Shown here: in pieces, positions 7,466-14,185 of the stretch | Layout: every line of letters starts with the position of its first letter | How positions within the stretch are numbered: position 1 is the first letter of the stretch | Assembly: GCA_964244115.1 (NCBI GenBank) | Contig: CAXTHM010000086.1 | Coordinates: forward strand, 1-14,195 | Reading direction: 5' to 3' | Source: CADCWK01 sp964244115 | Lineage (GTDB): Bacteria; Chloroflexota; Chloroflexia; Thermomicrobiales; UBA6265 | Length of the DNA: 14,195 nt | Made by a program: the position numbers and the translations under genes | Notes under the pieces: generated by a model | The model's input: only the letters and a program-made list of their open reading frames with translations | What the model was told of the DNA's origin: nothing | The model's database searches: none

Positions 7466-8842
7466 CTATCGGCTCGCCAGTGCGGCGACCGGGCGGAGCG
7501 CCGGCGAGTCCTCCGGGATTCCGAAGACGTCACGGAGCGTCTCGCCCTCGTACTCGGTACGGTAGAGGCCGCGATTCTGGAGTTCGGGCACCAGATCGTT
7601 GACGATGTCGTCGATCCCGCCGGGCACGAGCCAGGGCGTGATGTTGAACCCGTCGACCGCGTGGAGCTCCACGTAGCGCTGGATCTCGTCGGCCACCGAG
7701 ACGGGTGTCCCGATCAGGCCGCGCCCGATCCCCTGCCCCGTCTGGTAGGTGACGAACTCCCGGAGCGTGAATCCCTTCTCGGTCGCGATGGCTCGCCACT
7801 TCTCGGCGAGTTCCTGCGACTTCGCGAGCTGGAACCCGGAGCCTCGGGTCGAACCGGTCACCTGCACCACCGGGTCCACGTCGGGGAACGGCCCGTCGGG
7901 GTCGTACTCGCTGAGATCCCGACCCCAGAAGTTCTCCAGGTACTTGACGGCGGTCTGGGGGGTGATCTGCGACTCCTGGACGAACCGAGCCTTCTCGCGG
8001 GCCTCGGCCAGTGTATCGGCCAGGATGAAGCTCTGGCCGGGGAAGATCTTGAGGTCGTTCTCCGGACGCCCGGCGGCGCGCGACCGAGCCCGGATATCGT
8101 TGGCGAAGGTCAGCGCGTCGTTGATCTCCGGGTGCGCCGAGAAGATCACGTTGGCGTTGCGGACCGCGAACTCCCGGCCGTCGGGTGAGTCCCCGGCCTG
8201 GATCGTCACCGGCCGGCCGCCCCGCACGGGCGGCAGGAGGCGGGTGACCTCGATATCGTAGTAGTCATCCCGGATTGCCAGCGAGCTGTCGTCGTTCACC
8301 CAGGCCGGAGCATCCCTGCGCTGGGCCAGCTCCCCGGACCACGCATCCCAGATCCGGAAGACCGCCGTCACGAACGACTCGGCGTGGGTGTAGCGGTCCT
8401 CGGTGTCGAGGTAGCCGCCGCGCCGGAAGTTCTCTCCCGTCCAGGCGTTGTGAGTCGTCACCATGTTCCAGGCGGCGCGGCCATCGGACAGCGTGTGCAG
8501 GCTGGCCAGGCGGTAGGCGAGGTCGGCCGGGTCGTTGAACGTGCAGGAGAGCGTCGCCGCCAGCCCGATCCGATCGGTGATGCCGCTCAGCGCCGCGAGC
8601 AGGGTCATGGCATCGTGGCGCCCCACGACGTCCAGGTCATGGATCCTGCCGAAGTGCTCGCGCAGCCGAAGACCCTCGCCGAGGAAGAAGGCCGAGAACA
8701 GCCCGCGTTCCGCCGTCTGCGCCATGCGCCGGAACGATTCGAAGTCCGTCTGGGAGCCGCTCTCGGGCCAGTGCCAGACGGTACTGGAGTTGACCCCCTG
8801 GAAGAAGATGCCGAACTGGATCTGCGGCTGTCGCTCTGCCAT
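7466..8842 (-). CDS. LLM-class FMN-dependent monooxygenase, NtaA/SnaA/DszA family
   Basis: A 458-residue luciferase-like monooxygenase, normal length for the nitrilotriacetate monooxygenase (NtaA/SnaA/DszA/MoxC) group. Members use FMNH2 from a separate reductase plus O2 to oxidise small organosulfur or amino-carboxylate compounds. Visible family blocks are FGIFFQG (10-16), TLSDGRAAWNMVTT (117-130), the phosphate-binding region QAGDSPDGREFAVRNA (215-230) and the C-terminal RGLYRTEYEGETLRDVFG. The start at 8842 has AGAGGGA about eight bases upstream. It is the last gene of a three-gene minus-strand operon, separated by 12 bases from the upstream LLM gene. A 12-bp palindrome (7454-7465) abuts the stop codon. 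Substrate unknown; an organosulfur or alkylated amino acid is my inference from the neighbours. Confidence 0.93.
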   Translation of the reverse strand: MAERQPQIQFGIFFQGVNSSTVWHWPESGSQTDFESFRRMAQTAERGLFSAFFLGEGLRLREHFGRIHDLDVVGRHDAMTLLAALSGITDRIGLAATLSCTFNDPADLAYRLASLHTLSDGRAAWNMVTTHNAWTGENFRRGGYLDTEDRYTHAESFVTAVFRIWDAWSGELAQRRDAPAWVNDDSSLAIRDDYYDIEVTRLLPPVRGGRPVTIQAGDSPDGREFAVRNANVIFSAHPEINDALTFANDIRARSRAAGRPENDLKIFPGQSFILADTLAEAREKARFVQESQITPQTAVKYLENFWGRDLSEYDPDGPFPDVDPVVQVTGSTRGSGFQLAKSQELAEKWRAIATEKGFTLREFVTYQTGQGIGRGLIGTPVSVADEIQRYVELHAVDGFNITPWLVPGGIDDIVNDLVPELQNRGLYRTEYEGETLRDVFGIPEDSPALRPVAALASR

Positions 8843-8854
8843 GTCCGAATCCCT

Positions 8855-9952
8855 CTATGTCGTCGCGAAGCGATTGGTGGCGACGCCGAGCCCCAGTGTC
8901 TCGCGGAGCGTGGTCCCGGTCCGCGGCGCGACGGCCAGACCCGACCGGAACAGCGCCGGCAGNNNNNNNNNNAGGACGGCGTATCGCAGCTCGGGGAGAT
9001 CGACGTCGATCACGGCCGGGATGAGACGGATGATGTCGACCGATTCCGAGAGCCTCTCGATGACATCGATCAACTCCGCCGGGGTACCGACCTGGCGAAC
9101 ATCACCGGTCTCGGACCAGAACGTCTCCGAATTCAGGCGAGACAGGCGGGTCGCCGCGGGCTCCCCACGGCTGTCGAGGACGACCTCGATGTCCGTCGCG
9201 ACCAGGCCGGCGCCCCGTGAACGCGCATCGGCCGCGATCGCCGGCAGATCGGCGACGACCGGCGCGTGGACGATCGTCACGTCGACCTCGCCGGGGTCCA
9301 CCAGGCCGTCATGGCTGAAGATCGGCAGCTGGCCCTGTGGTGGTCGCGGGACGTAGCTCGGTCCCTTGACACTGAAGTTCTCACCGACGAAGTCCGCGTA
9401 GTGCAGCTTGTCGCGGTCGATGTAGCGCCAGGTGGTCGTGTCGCGGATGACGGCGTCGTCTTCCCAGGAGTCCCACAGGCGACGGTTCACCTCGATCACG
9501 TCGCTCGCTTCACGCGCGAGCGCGGCGCCGTCCGCGAACGGGGGAAAGCCGTACCCCTTCGCGGCGACCGCGTTACCGGTCGCCCGGACCAGCCAGCCGC
9601 CTCGACCCCGGCTGACGTGGTCGAGCGTCGAGAACTGGTTGGCGGTGTGGAACGGCTCGACGAAGGTGACTTCCACCTCCGGCACGAGTCCGATCCGGGT
9701 CGTCAGCGGCCCGACCAGCGCCGCCTGCTGGAGGGCATCGAGCCGAGCTACGATGTTCGGCCATGTCCCTGGCGGGAGATGGCCACCGCCGAAGGTGGCG
9801 AGGGCGAACCCGGCTGTCTCGGCCAGTTCCACGGTCTGGCGCACGCGGCGGGCGGTGAGCAGTTCGGCCGGCGCGAGCGCTGCCTGGCGCCAGGCGGCGG
9901 GGTGAGCGCCATCGCCATCGAGGTGGATGGCCAGCGCAATCGGACGGGGCAT
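8855..9952 (-). CDS. LLM-class flavin-dependent oxidoreductase (interrupted by an N gap)
   Basis: About 365 residues of a luciferase-like flavin oxidoreductase, shorter and more divergent than the downstream LLM protein. The N-terminal barrel has FALATFGGGH (49-58), TTRIGLVPEVEVTFVEPFHT (84-103) and QFSTLDHVSRGRGGW (106-120), the block corresponding to SDGRAAWNMV in its neighbour. The start at 9952 is set by AGGAGG four to five bases ahead, lying in the 13-base gap after the upstream gene. Ten Ns occupy 8963-8972. Before the gap the protein reads VDLPELRYAV and after it LPALFRSGLAVAPRTGTTLRETLGL, a C-terminus parallel to the other LLM protein (EGETLRDVFG). Both sides are therefore in the expected frame, and the missing sequence is probably only a few codons, assuming no misassembly. 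It is the middle gene of a tight operon and presumably uses reduced flavin from the reductase at 12987. Confidence 0.85.
   Translation of the reverse strand: MPRPIALAIHLDGDGAHPAAWRQAALAPAELLTARRVRQTVELAETAGFALATFGGGHLPPGTWPNIVARLDALQQAALVGPLTTRIGLVPEVEVTFVEPFHTANQFSTLDHVSRGRGGWLVRATGNAVAAKGYGFPPFADGAALAREASDVIEVNRRLWDSWEDDAVIRDTTTWRYIDRDKLHYADFVGENFSVKGPSYVPRPPQGQLPIFSHDGLVDPGEVDVTIVHAPVVADLPAIAADARSRGAGLVATDIEVVLDSRGEPAATRLSRLNSETFWSETGDVRQVGTPAELIDVIERLSESVDIIRLIPAVIDVDLPELRYAVXXXXLPALFRSGLAVAPRTGTTLRETLGLGVATNRFATT
8963..8972. other. Assembly gap (ten Ns) inside an LLM oxidoreductase gene
   Basis: Ten consecutive undetermined bases. The homology of the flanks suggests the true gap is close to this size and keeps the reading frame (9 or 12 bases would do so exactly; 10 would not). 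This marks a scaffold join, so co-linearity across it rests on the assembler and on the matching protein ends. Confidence 0.95.
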
Positions 9953-9965
9953 GGGTCCTCCTGGT

Positions 9966-11924
9966 TCAGTGAGCGAGTGAGGGTTCCGCTTCGTGGGCCG
10001 GCAGACGCGCGGCCGTCTCCAGGAGACGGCGCGCGATGCTGTCGTTCTCGCGGAAGGTGCGGGCATTGGTCCGGGGTCGGGAGAAGGCCGCCGAAGGTGG
10101 GCCGCTGGTGAAGTCGCCGACCGCGAACCGGCGCTCGTGACTGGACCCGTCGGGGCGGATCACATTCCCGTTGACAAAATCGACCTGGAGCCGGCCCGTC
10201 GCCACTGGCCCATCCGGTGCGGGGAGCATCTGCTCCCTGCCCGCCCGCTCGGCGATCAGGTCGCGCAGCACGGGGTCGATGCTCTGTGCGATCGCACGCT
10301 TCGGGTGGAAGGCGTCCAGCAGGTGCCGCGCCCTTACGGCCTCGGGCTGATGGTCGCTCGTCGCGATGAACGTGCCGGCCTCGTCGTCGATGTCCACCCG
10401 CATCCCACCGCCCAGGAAGGTGAGGAGCCCCGCTCGCATCAGGGCCAGCAGCAACTCCAGGCGGATCGGAGGGGGACCGCTGTCGAGATAACTGAAGAAC
10501 TCGTGCCAGCGCCGGGGGATCGCCTCCAGGCGCGATGCCAGGGACCATGAGGGGTGACCGACCGACTCGGCGACGACGCCGTAGCAGGCGAGGACCGCGA
10601 AGAAGACGGCGAGCGTCTCGCTGTGCTCCTCCGATTCGCGCAGGTGGATGTCCTGGCGAATGTAGTCGGCCAGGTGGCCCTGCAGACCGTCCAGGGTGGT
10701 CGATCTGACCCCCCGGAGTGGATGGTCGAGCGCGTCGATGTCGAAGACATCGTCCGGACGCACTGCCTCGGCGATCGCCTGGAGCATCCGGGGGCTGTCG
10801 AGCCGTTCCTCACGGAAGAGCTCGGAGAACGCGGCCCACGACCCAGCCACGCGTTCGGGGTGGCCGGTGAAGATCTCGCGATAGTGCCAGTAAGCCATCT
10901 CCCGGACGATGGTCGGCCAGACGTCTCGGGTGAAGTCGACCTCGGCCTGCCCATCAAGGAGTGACTTCAGCGCGTCGCGGGTCAGGAACGTCGTGGCGTA
11001 TCCCGGTTGCTCGCCGTGGAGATGACTGGTGATCTTGGCGTGGTACGGCACACCGCGCCGCGAACCGGCCACGATCCGCGGCTCTCGGCCGCTCGGGGAG
11101 TAGGTCGACCGGGAGCCGGCGGGCGCGTCCGGGTCGTAGGTCTGGATCCCGCCGCGGTCGAGCGTGAGCCGGACCACAGTGTCGATGAAGCTCAGGCCGA
11201 GCCCGCGCACGAGCAGTGGCTCTCCCGGGGGAACGGCGTCGAGGTCGGCATCGGACGCATAGTGTGACGGCCAGTAGGCGAGTCCGTGCCGCGCGGACCG
11301 CTCCAGCGTGACGACTTCCTCCCGGGTTGGCTCCGAGTCCGTGTGCCCGACCGTGTAGACCACGATGTCGATCTCGCGGGACCGCCGGACCCCGTCGGGG
11401 CCGACGTAGGTCACGACATGCCGGTCGTCGGTCTCCCGGACCTCGACGACCGTGCCGGTGACGTCCTCGATCGAGATCGACCGCGGGGCGAGCGATCGGA
11501 CGTAGAGGTAGTACCAGCGCAGGTAGCAACTGAAGAGGCGTCGCGTCGCGAACCCCTTGGGACCGAGCGTCCGGATCTCCGCCGCCACCTGGTCGTCGGG
11601 GGCGACGAACGGGATGTCGCCACGGCGGACGAGATCGATCCACTCGGCGAGGGTGGGTCCGGTCACGAGTGGACCGGCGATCTGGCACGTCTCGTCGGCG
11701 AAGATCGCGACGTCCTCGGCGAGCGAATTCATTCGGAGCGACGGTGACTGGTCGTAGCGCCAGATCCGCCCGGGACCCGCCGGATGCGGATCGAAGGTGA
11801 CGATCTCCAGTCCCCGTCCGGCCGGGGCGACGCCGGCGTTGGCCACGATGCGTTCGATGATGCCGGCTGCTCGTGGACCGCCACCGATGAAACCGATGAC
11901 AGGGTAGCCATCCTCCAGCCCCAT
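9966..11924 (-). CDS. Large FAD/NAD(P)-binding protein (NAD_binding_9-type)
   Basis: A 652-residue protein of the FAD/NAD(P)-binding family found mostly in actinobacteria and relatives. The N-terminal dinucleotide fold is VIGFIGGGPRAAGIIERI (9-26). It is followed by GPGRIWRYDQSPSLRMNSLA, which resembles the family block GPGR-W-DQS--L-MNT, and by FATRRLFSCYLRWYY and the second flavin-fold strand IVVYTVGHT. A helical C-terminal half includes repeated arginine-rich segments. The start at 11924 has AAGGAA six bases ahead. The biochemical reaction of the family is not established to my knowledge; a flavin-dependent oxidation or N-hydroxylation is plausible. It is the first gene of the minus-strand operon; 13 bases separate its stop from the next start. 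Its promoter must lie in the short intergenic region shared with the divergent acetyltransferase gene. Confidence 0.85.
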   Translation of the reverse strand: MGLEDGYPVIGFIGGGPRAAGIIERIVANAGVAPAGRGLEIVTFDPHPAGPGRIWRYDQSPSLRMNSLAEDVAIFADETCQIAGPLVTGPTLAEWIDLVRRGDIPFVAPDDQVAAEIRTLGPKGFATRRLFSCYLRWYYLYVRSLAPRSISIEDVTGTVVEVRETDDRHVVTYVGPDGVRRSREIDIVVYTVGHTDSEPTREEVVTLERSARHGLAYWPSHYASDADLDAVPPGEPLLVRGLGLSFIDTVVRLTLDRGGIQTYDPDAPAGSRSTYSPSGREPRIVAGSRRGVPYHAKITSHLHGEQPGYATTFLTRDALKSLLDGQAEVDFTRDVWPTIVREMAYWHYREIFTGHPERVAGSWAAFSELFREERLDSPRMLQAIAEAVRPDDVFDIDALDHPLRGVRSTTLDGLQGHLADYIRQDIHLRESEEHSETLAVFFAVLACYGVVAESVGHPSWSLASRLEAIPRRWHEFFSYLDSGPPPIRLELLLALMRAGLLTFLGGGMRVDIDDEAGTFIATSDHQPEAVRARHLLDAFHPKRAIAQSIDPVLRDLIAERAGREQMLPAPDGPVATGRLQVDFVNGNVIRPDGSSHERRFAVGDFTSGPPSAAFSRPRTNARTFRENDSIARRLLETAARLPAHEAEPSLAH

Positions 11925-11973
11925 GAGGTATTCCTTCGTTCTGGATCATCAATCGTCCAATGGCCGGATCCGT

Positions 11974-12012
11974 GATAGGCTATCAATAGCATAGAAGCTA
12001 CCGAAATGGTAG
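11974..12012. promoter_or_regulatory. Candidate shared operator/promoter region between divergent operons
   Basis: A locally AT-rich patch in otherwise GC-rich DNA, 50 bases before the FAD-protein start and about 60 before the acetyltransferase start. It holds overlapping small inverted repeats: near-palindrome GATAGGCTATC (11974-11984), CTATCAATAG (11980-11989) and CTACC-GAAAT-GGTAG (11998-12012). A convincing -35/-10 pair could not be fixed on either strand. A regulator site controlling both arms is an inference from position and symmetry. Confidence 0.4.
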
Positions 12013-12057
12013 GCACCGGGCGGCGTCTCTCACGCTCCCGGTGTCTCTGGGTACCCC

Positions 12058-12063
12058 GGAGGA
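12058..12063 (+). promoter_or_regulatory. Ribosome binding site that decides a TTG start
   Basis: GGAGGA lies seven bases before the TTG at 12071. It falls inside the reading frame that would follow from the alternative GTG at 12041, which has no ribosome site of its own, so TTG is the better start. Confidence 0.65.
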
Positions 12064-12070
12064 CGTTCCA

Positions 12071-12823
12071 TTGGCACGAGCAGACAGCCCGATCGTCCCG
12101 TCGCGGGACGTATTCATCTACACCGACATTACCGACCCGCGAGCCAGGCCGCTCTTCGAGGAACTCGGCGTCGAGTACTCATCGCGCTACGGCGGCGACC
12201 ACTCGCTGGACATCAAGACCAGTCCGGAGATGAGGCGATACCCGCCGGTGCTCTTCCGCCCGCCTCGCGGCGGGTTCGTCCTCTTGCTGCGCGACGGCGT
12301 GCCGATCTCCGGCGGCGCGTTCATGCCGATCGACGACCGCACCGCCGAACTCAAGCGGATCTGGACCGCGAAGGGCCATCGGCGGCAGGGTCTGTCGAGT
12401 CAGGTCATGACGCAGCTGGAGGCTGAGGTCGCCCGTCGTGGTTTCATACGCATCTACCTGACCACCGGCAACCGGCAACCGGAGGCCCGGAACCTGTACC
12501 TGAAGTCCGGATATACCCCGCTGTTCGACGTTACCGCGGAGCCGGAGACGCTCAGGCTGCTGCCGTTCGAGAAGGTCGTCGTTCCGGTCAGCCCCTACGG
12601 CTCGGGACGGCCGGGTGTCCGTGAGCGAATCCAGGGCTGGCGGCAGCGTCGTGCGCTCGCGCGGGCCTGGACGCTGCGGGATCCGATCCCGGTGCGACTC
12701 GATCAACTGACCGATGGCGCCGCCATCCCGTCCAACCCCGCCGTTCCTCCCGCGTCGATCGCTCGCCATCCGGTCCACGAATCCGGTGTCCGGAGCCAGG
12801 AAGGTGCGCTCGAACACGCGTAG
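12071..12823 (+). CDS. GNAT family N-acetyltransferase
   Basis: About 250 residues from a TTG start with a strong GGAGGA site; GTG at 12041 is the alternative. The GNAT core spans roughly 14-170. FIYTDITDPRARPLFEELG is followed by a central sheet with GVPISGGAFMPIDD (76-89), then the acetyl-CoA pyrophosphate loop RRQGLSS (104-110) beginning a helix, and ARNLYLKSGYTPL (139-151), the usual last helix-strand. It would transfer an acetyl group from acetyl-CoA to an amine. An arginine-rich, probably disordered C-terminal extension of about 85 residues follows LPFEKVV and is not part of a standard GNAT domain. The gene diverges from the flavoprotein operon and precedes an FMN reductase. In B. subtilis sulfur-salvage operons such acetyltransferases acetylate S-alkylcysteines before LLM monooxygenase attack; a similar role here is inference. 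Confidence 0.88.
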   Translation: MARADSPIVPSRDVFIYTDITDPRARPLFEELGVEYSSRYGGDHSLDIKTSPEMRRYPPVLFRPPRGGFVLLLRDGVPISGGAFMPIDDRTAELKRIWTAKGHRRQGLSSQVMTQLEAEVARRGFIRIYLTTGNRQPEARNLYLKSGYTPLFDVTAEPETLRLLPFEKVVVPVSPYGSGRPGVRERIQGWRQRRALARAWTLRDPIPVRLDQLTDGAAIPSNPAVPPASIARHPVHESGVRSQEGALEHA

Positions 12824-12829
12824 TCCCCG

Positions 12830-12862
12830 GCCGCCTGGTCAGCCGGTATCTGGCCAGGCGGC
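12830..12862 (+). terminator. Hairpin between acetyltransferase and FMN reductase genes (partial terminator or processing site)
   Basis: A 13-bp stem (12830-12842 with 12850-12862, one T-G pair) with a 7-base loop lies just after the acetyltransferase stop. No T tract follows, so it may be an RNA-stabilising or attenuating hairpin, not a full terminator. A palindrome, ACCGGCCGGT (12863-12872), comes directly after. Confidence 0.45.
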
Positions 12863-12986
12863 ACCGGCCGGTTGCCGGTCCTGGCCCGTCGGACGACGTC
12901 GCCAGTGGTTCGAATCGGCCATGCTCGCACCGCCAGGGATCCGATGATCGTCAACCTATCGACAACGCCAAGAAGAGGAGCCTCCG

Positions 12987-13574
12987 ATGACATTCGACGC
13001 AACGCCACTTCGGCTCGAGATCATCCTGGGAAGCGTGCGCGTTAGCCGGTTTGGCACCACGGTGCTCAGTTGGTTCGAGGAGCAGGCCCGGCTCGATGAG
13101 GCGTGGGAGGTCGGTGTACTGGACCTGGCCGATCTGTCCATACCCGCCGACTTCTCCGTGAACAGCGACGTCGAGTTCCTGACGCAGCGGATCGATCGGG
13201 CGGACGGCGTCGTGGTCATCACGCCGGAGTACAACCACTCGTTCCCCGGTCCGCTGAAGTCCGCGATCGACAGCATCCCCAAGCGGGCCTGGGAGGCGAA
13301 GCCGGTGGGCTTCGTCTCCTACGGCGGGCTCTCGGGCGGCCTTCGCGCCGTCGAAGCGCTTCGCCTCGTCTTCGCCGAGATCCACGCTACGACGATCCGC
13401 GACACCGTGAGCTTCCACGGGACGTCAGCCAGCTTCGACGCCGACGGTACGCCCGCCAACAGCGAGACCGTCAATCGCGCGGCTGGCCAACTCCTGCGCC
13501 AGCTCGGCTGGTGGGCGCGGGCATTGAAGCATGCGAGGGCGGTCGAGCCCTACCAGCAGGTCATCCGCGCATGA
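12987..13574 (+). CDS. NAD(P)H-dependent FMN reductase
   Basis: A 195-residue flavodoxin-fold reductase that reduces FMN with NAD(P)H. Motifs in order are GSVRVSRFG (15-23), the FMN phosphate-binding loop, then VVVITPEYNHSFPGPLKSAI (75-94), the isoalloxazine-binding strand and loop, and SYGGLSGGLRAVEALR (111-126). Length and motif order fit the FMN_red family fully. The start at 12987 has AGAGGAG six bases upstream. It follows the acetyltransferase by 163 bases on the same strand, with a hairpin between, so it may be co-transcribed or have its own promoter. The two LLM monooxygenases divergently encoded nearby need reduced flavin from exactly this kind of partner, and that is its most likely job. 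Confidence 0.93.
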   Translation: MTFDATPLRLEIILGSVRVSRFGTTVLSWFEEQARLDEAWEVGVLDLADLSIPADFSVNSDVEFLTQRIDRADGVVVITPEYNHSFPGPLKSAIDSIPKRAWEAKPVGFVSYGGLSGGLRAVEALRLVFAEIHATTIRDTVSFHGTSASFDADGTPANSETVNRAAGQLLRQLGWWARALKHARAVEPYQQVIRA

Positions 13575-13753
13575 TGTGACCGGACGTTCCCGCGAGGTGA
13601 CCGGGCCGGCGACATCCCGACTCCGGGCAACGTATTACCGTGCTCGGGGCCGGCGCGGCCCGACCAGCCAACCCGGCTCCTGGCTCTGGGACGCCGGACA
13701 TGCATGGATGGGAGTAAGGACGCTCGGCGAGGACGGCACGGGGAGTTGTCATT

Positions 13754-13794
13754 CGCCCCTGTCATGGACCGGATAGGGTAGATCGACAGGGGCG
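13754..13794. repeat. Inverted repeat downstream of the FMN reductase
   Basis: A perfect 10-bp inverted repeat (CGCCCCTGTC 13754-13763 with 13785-13794) has a 21-base loop and no T tail. The surrounding 270 bases after the reductase hold no supported gene. The 3' arm can also pair with 13812-13818 (see findings). Confidence 0.5.
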
Positions 13795-13803
13795 GGATCG
13801 TCG

Positions 13804-13823
13804 GACATCATGCCCCTGATGTC
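13804..13823 (-). terminator. Hairpin just beyond tRNA-Arg, possible transcript end
   Basis: A perfect 7-bp stem (GACATCA 13804-13810 with 13817-13823) and a 6-base loop lie 25 bases beyond the 3' end of the minus-strand tRNA. No T run follows on either strand, so the assignment as a terminator is weak. Confidence 0.35.
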
Positions 13824-13847
13824 GAAGAACCGGGCCGCTCGTTCGGG

Positions 13848-13920
13848 TACCCCAGGCAGGAATCGAACCTGCGACCTACCGCTTAGAAGGCGGGTGCTCT
13901 ATCCGCTGAGCTACTGGGGC
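13848..13920 (-). tRNA. tRNA-Arg (anticodon TCT)
   Basis: A complete 73-base cloverleaf on the minus strand. The acceptor GCCCCAG pairs with CTGGGGT (G1-T72 wobble). The D arm is GCTC-AGCGGATA-GAGC, the anticodon loop CTTCTAA gives TCT, which reads AGA/AGG arginine codons, the variable loop is AGGTC, and the T arm is GCAGG-TTCGAAT-CCTGC. The discriminator is A. CCA is not encoded; the genome reads CCC after the discriminator. The outermost anticodon-stem pair appears to be a C-T mismatch. Confidence 0.95.
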
Positions 13921-13930
13921 GGACCCGGAA

Positions 13931-13958
13931 AGTCTACCAGCCAGCGTTCGACCGACAA
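13931..13958 (-). promoter_or_regulatory. Promoter of tRNA-Arg
   Basis: On the minus strand TTGTCG (13958-13953), a 16-base spacer and TAGACT (13936-13931) lie ten bases ahead of the tRNA 5' end, and the -10 is preceded by TGG (extended -10). Start of transcription is expected around 13924, a few bases before the mature tRNA. Confidence 0.65.
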
Positions 13959-13969
13959 GGTGTGAACAG

Positions 13970-14003
13970 GGGAGGGGCGGACCGCCACTGGCTCGCCCCT
14001 CCC
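13970..14003. terminator. GC-rich hairpin upstream of tRNA-Arg
   Basis: A perfect 10-bp stem (GGGAGGGGCG 13970-13979 with 13994-14003) and a 14-base loop, followed by only weak T-rich sequence on either strand. It may end a transcript arriving from the right side of the window toward the tRNA. Confidence 0.4.
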
Positions 14004-14118
14004 GTGTTGGGCGTTCTGAGTGCCCCACGCCAGCCCGGACGTCATACGAGATCCGGGTTGAATCTTGGTGCGTGACCGCGAGCGCATGGTGCTCCCCTCT
14101 CTGGGCACCTGGGAGCCG

Positions 14119-14185
14119 CAGCGCAGCGAGAGCCGCGTCAGCGGGTGAGCGAGCAGGTGAGCCGGAGAGGGGTCTCGCTGCGCTG
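14119..14185. repeat. Long stem-loop at the window edge, possibly the start of a structured RNA leader
   Basis: A perfect 13-bp inverted repeat pairs 14119-14131 (CAGCGCAGCGAGA) with 14173-14185. Inside it CCGC-GTCA-GCGG forms another small hairpin. A separate hairpin, GGTGC...GCACC (14088-14109), precedes it. No open frame with a ribosome site is seen in 13921-14195. The element may belong to a leader of a gene beyond the window; its type cannot be determined here. Confidence 0.4.

Noticed and set aside
11925..12070. SAM or other sulfur-type riboswitch ahead of the acetyltransferase or flavoprotein
   Set aside because: Both leaders are short and show only small dyads; no conserved riboswitch core could be recognised.
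14119..14185. T-box riboswitch stem I
   Set aside because: An AGCGAG and a GGTG are present, but their spacing is wrong for a distal loop and no specifier region or antiterminator is visible within the window.
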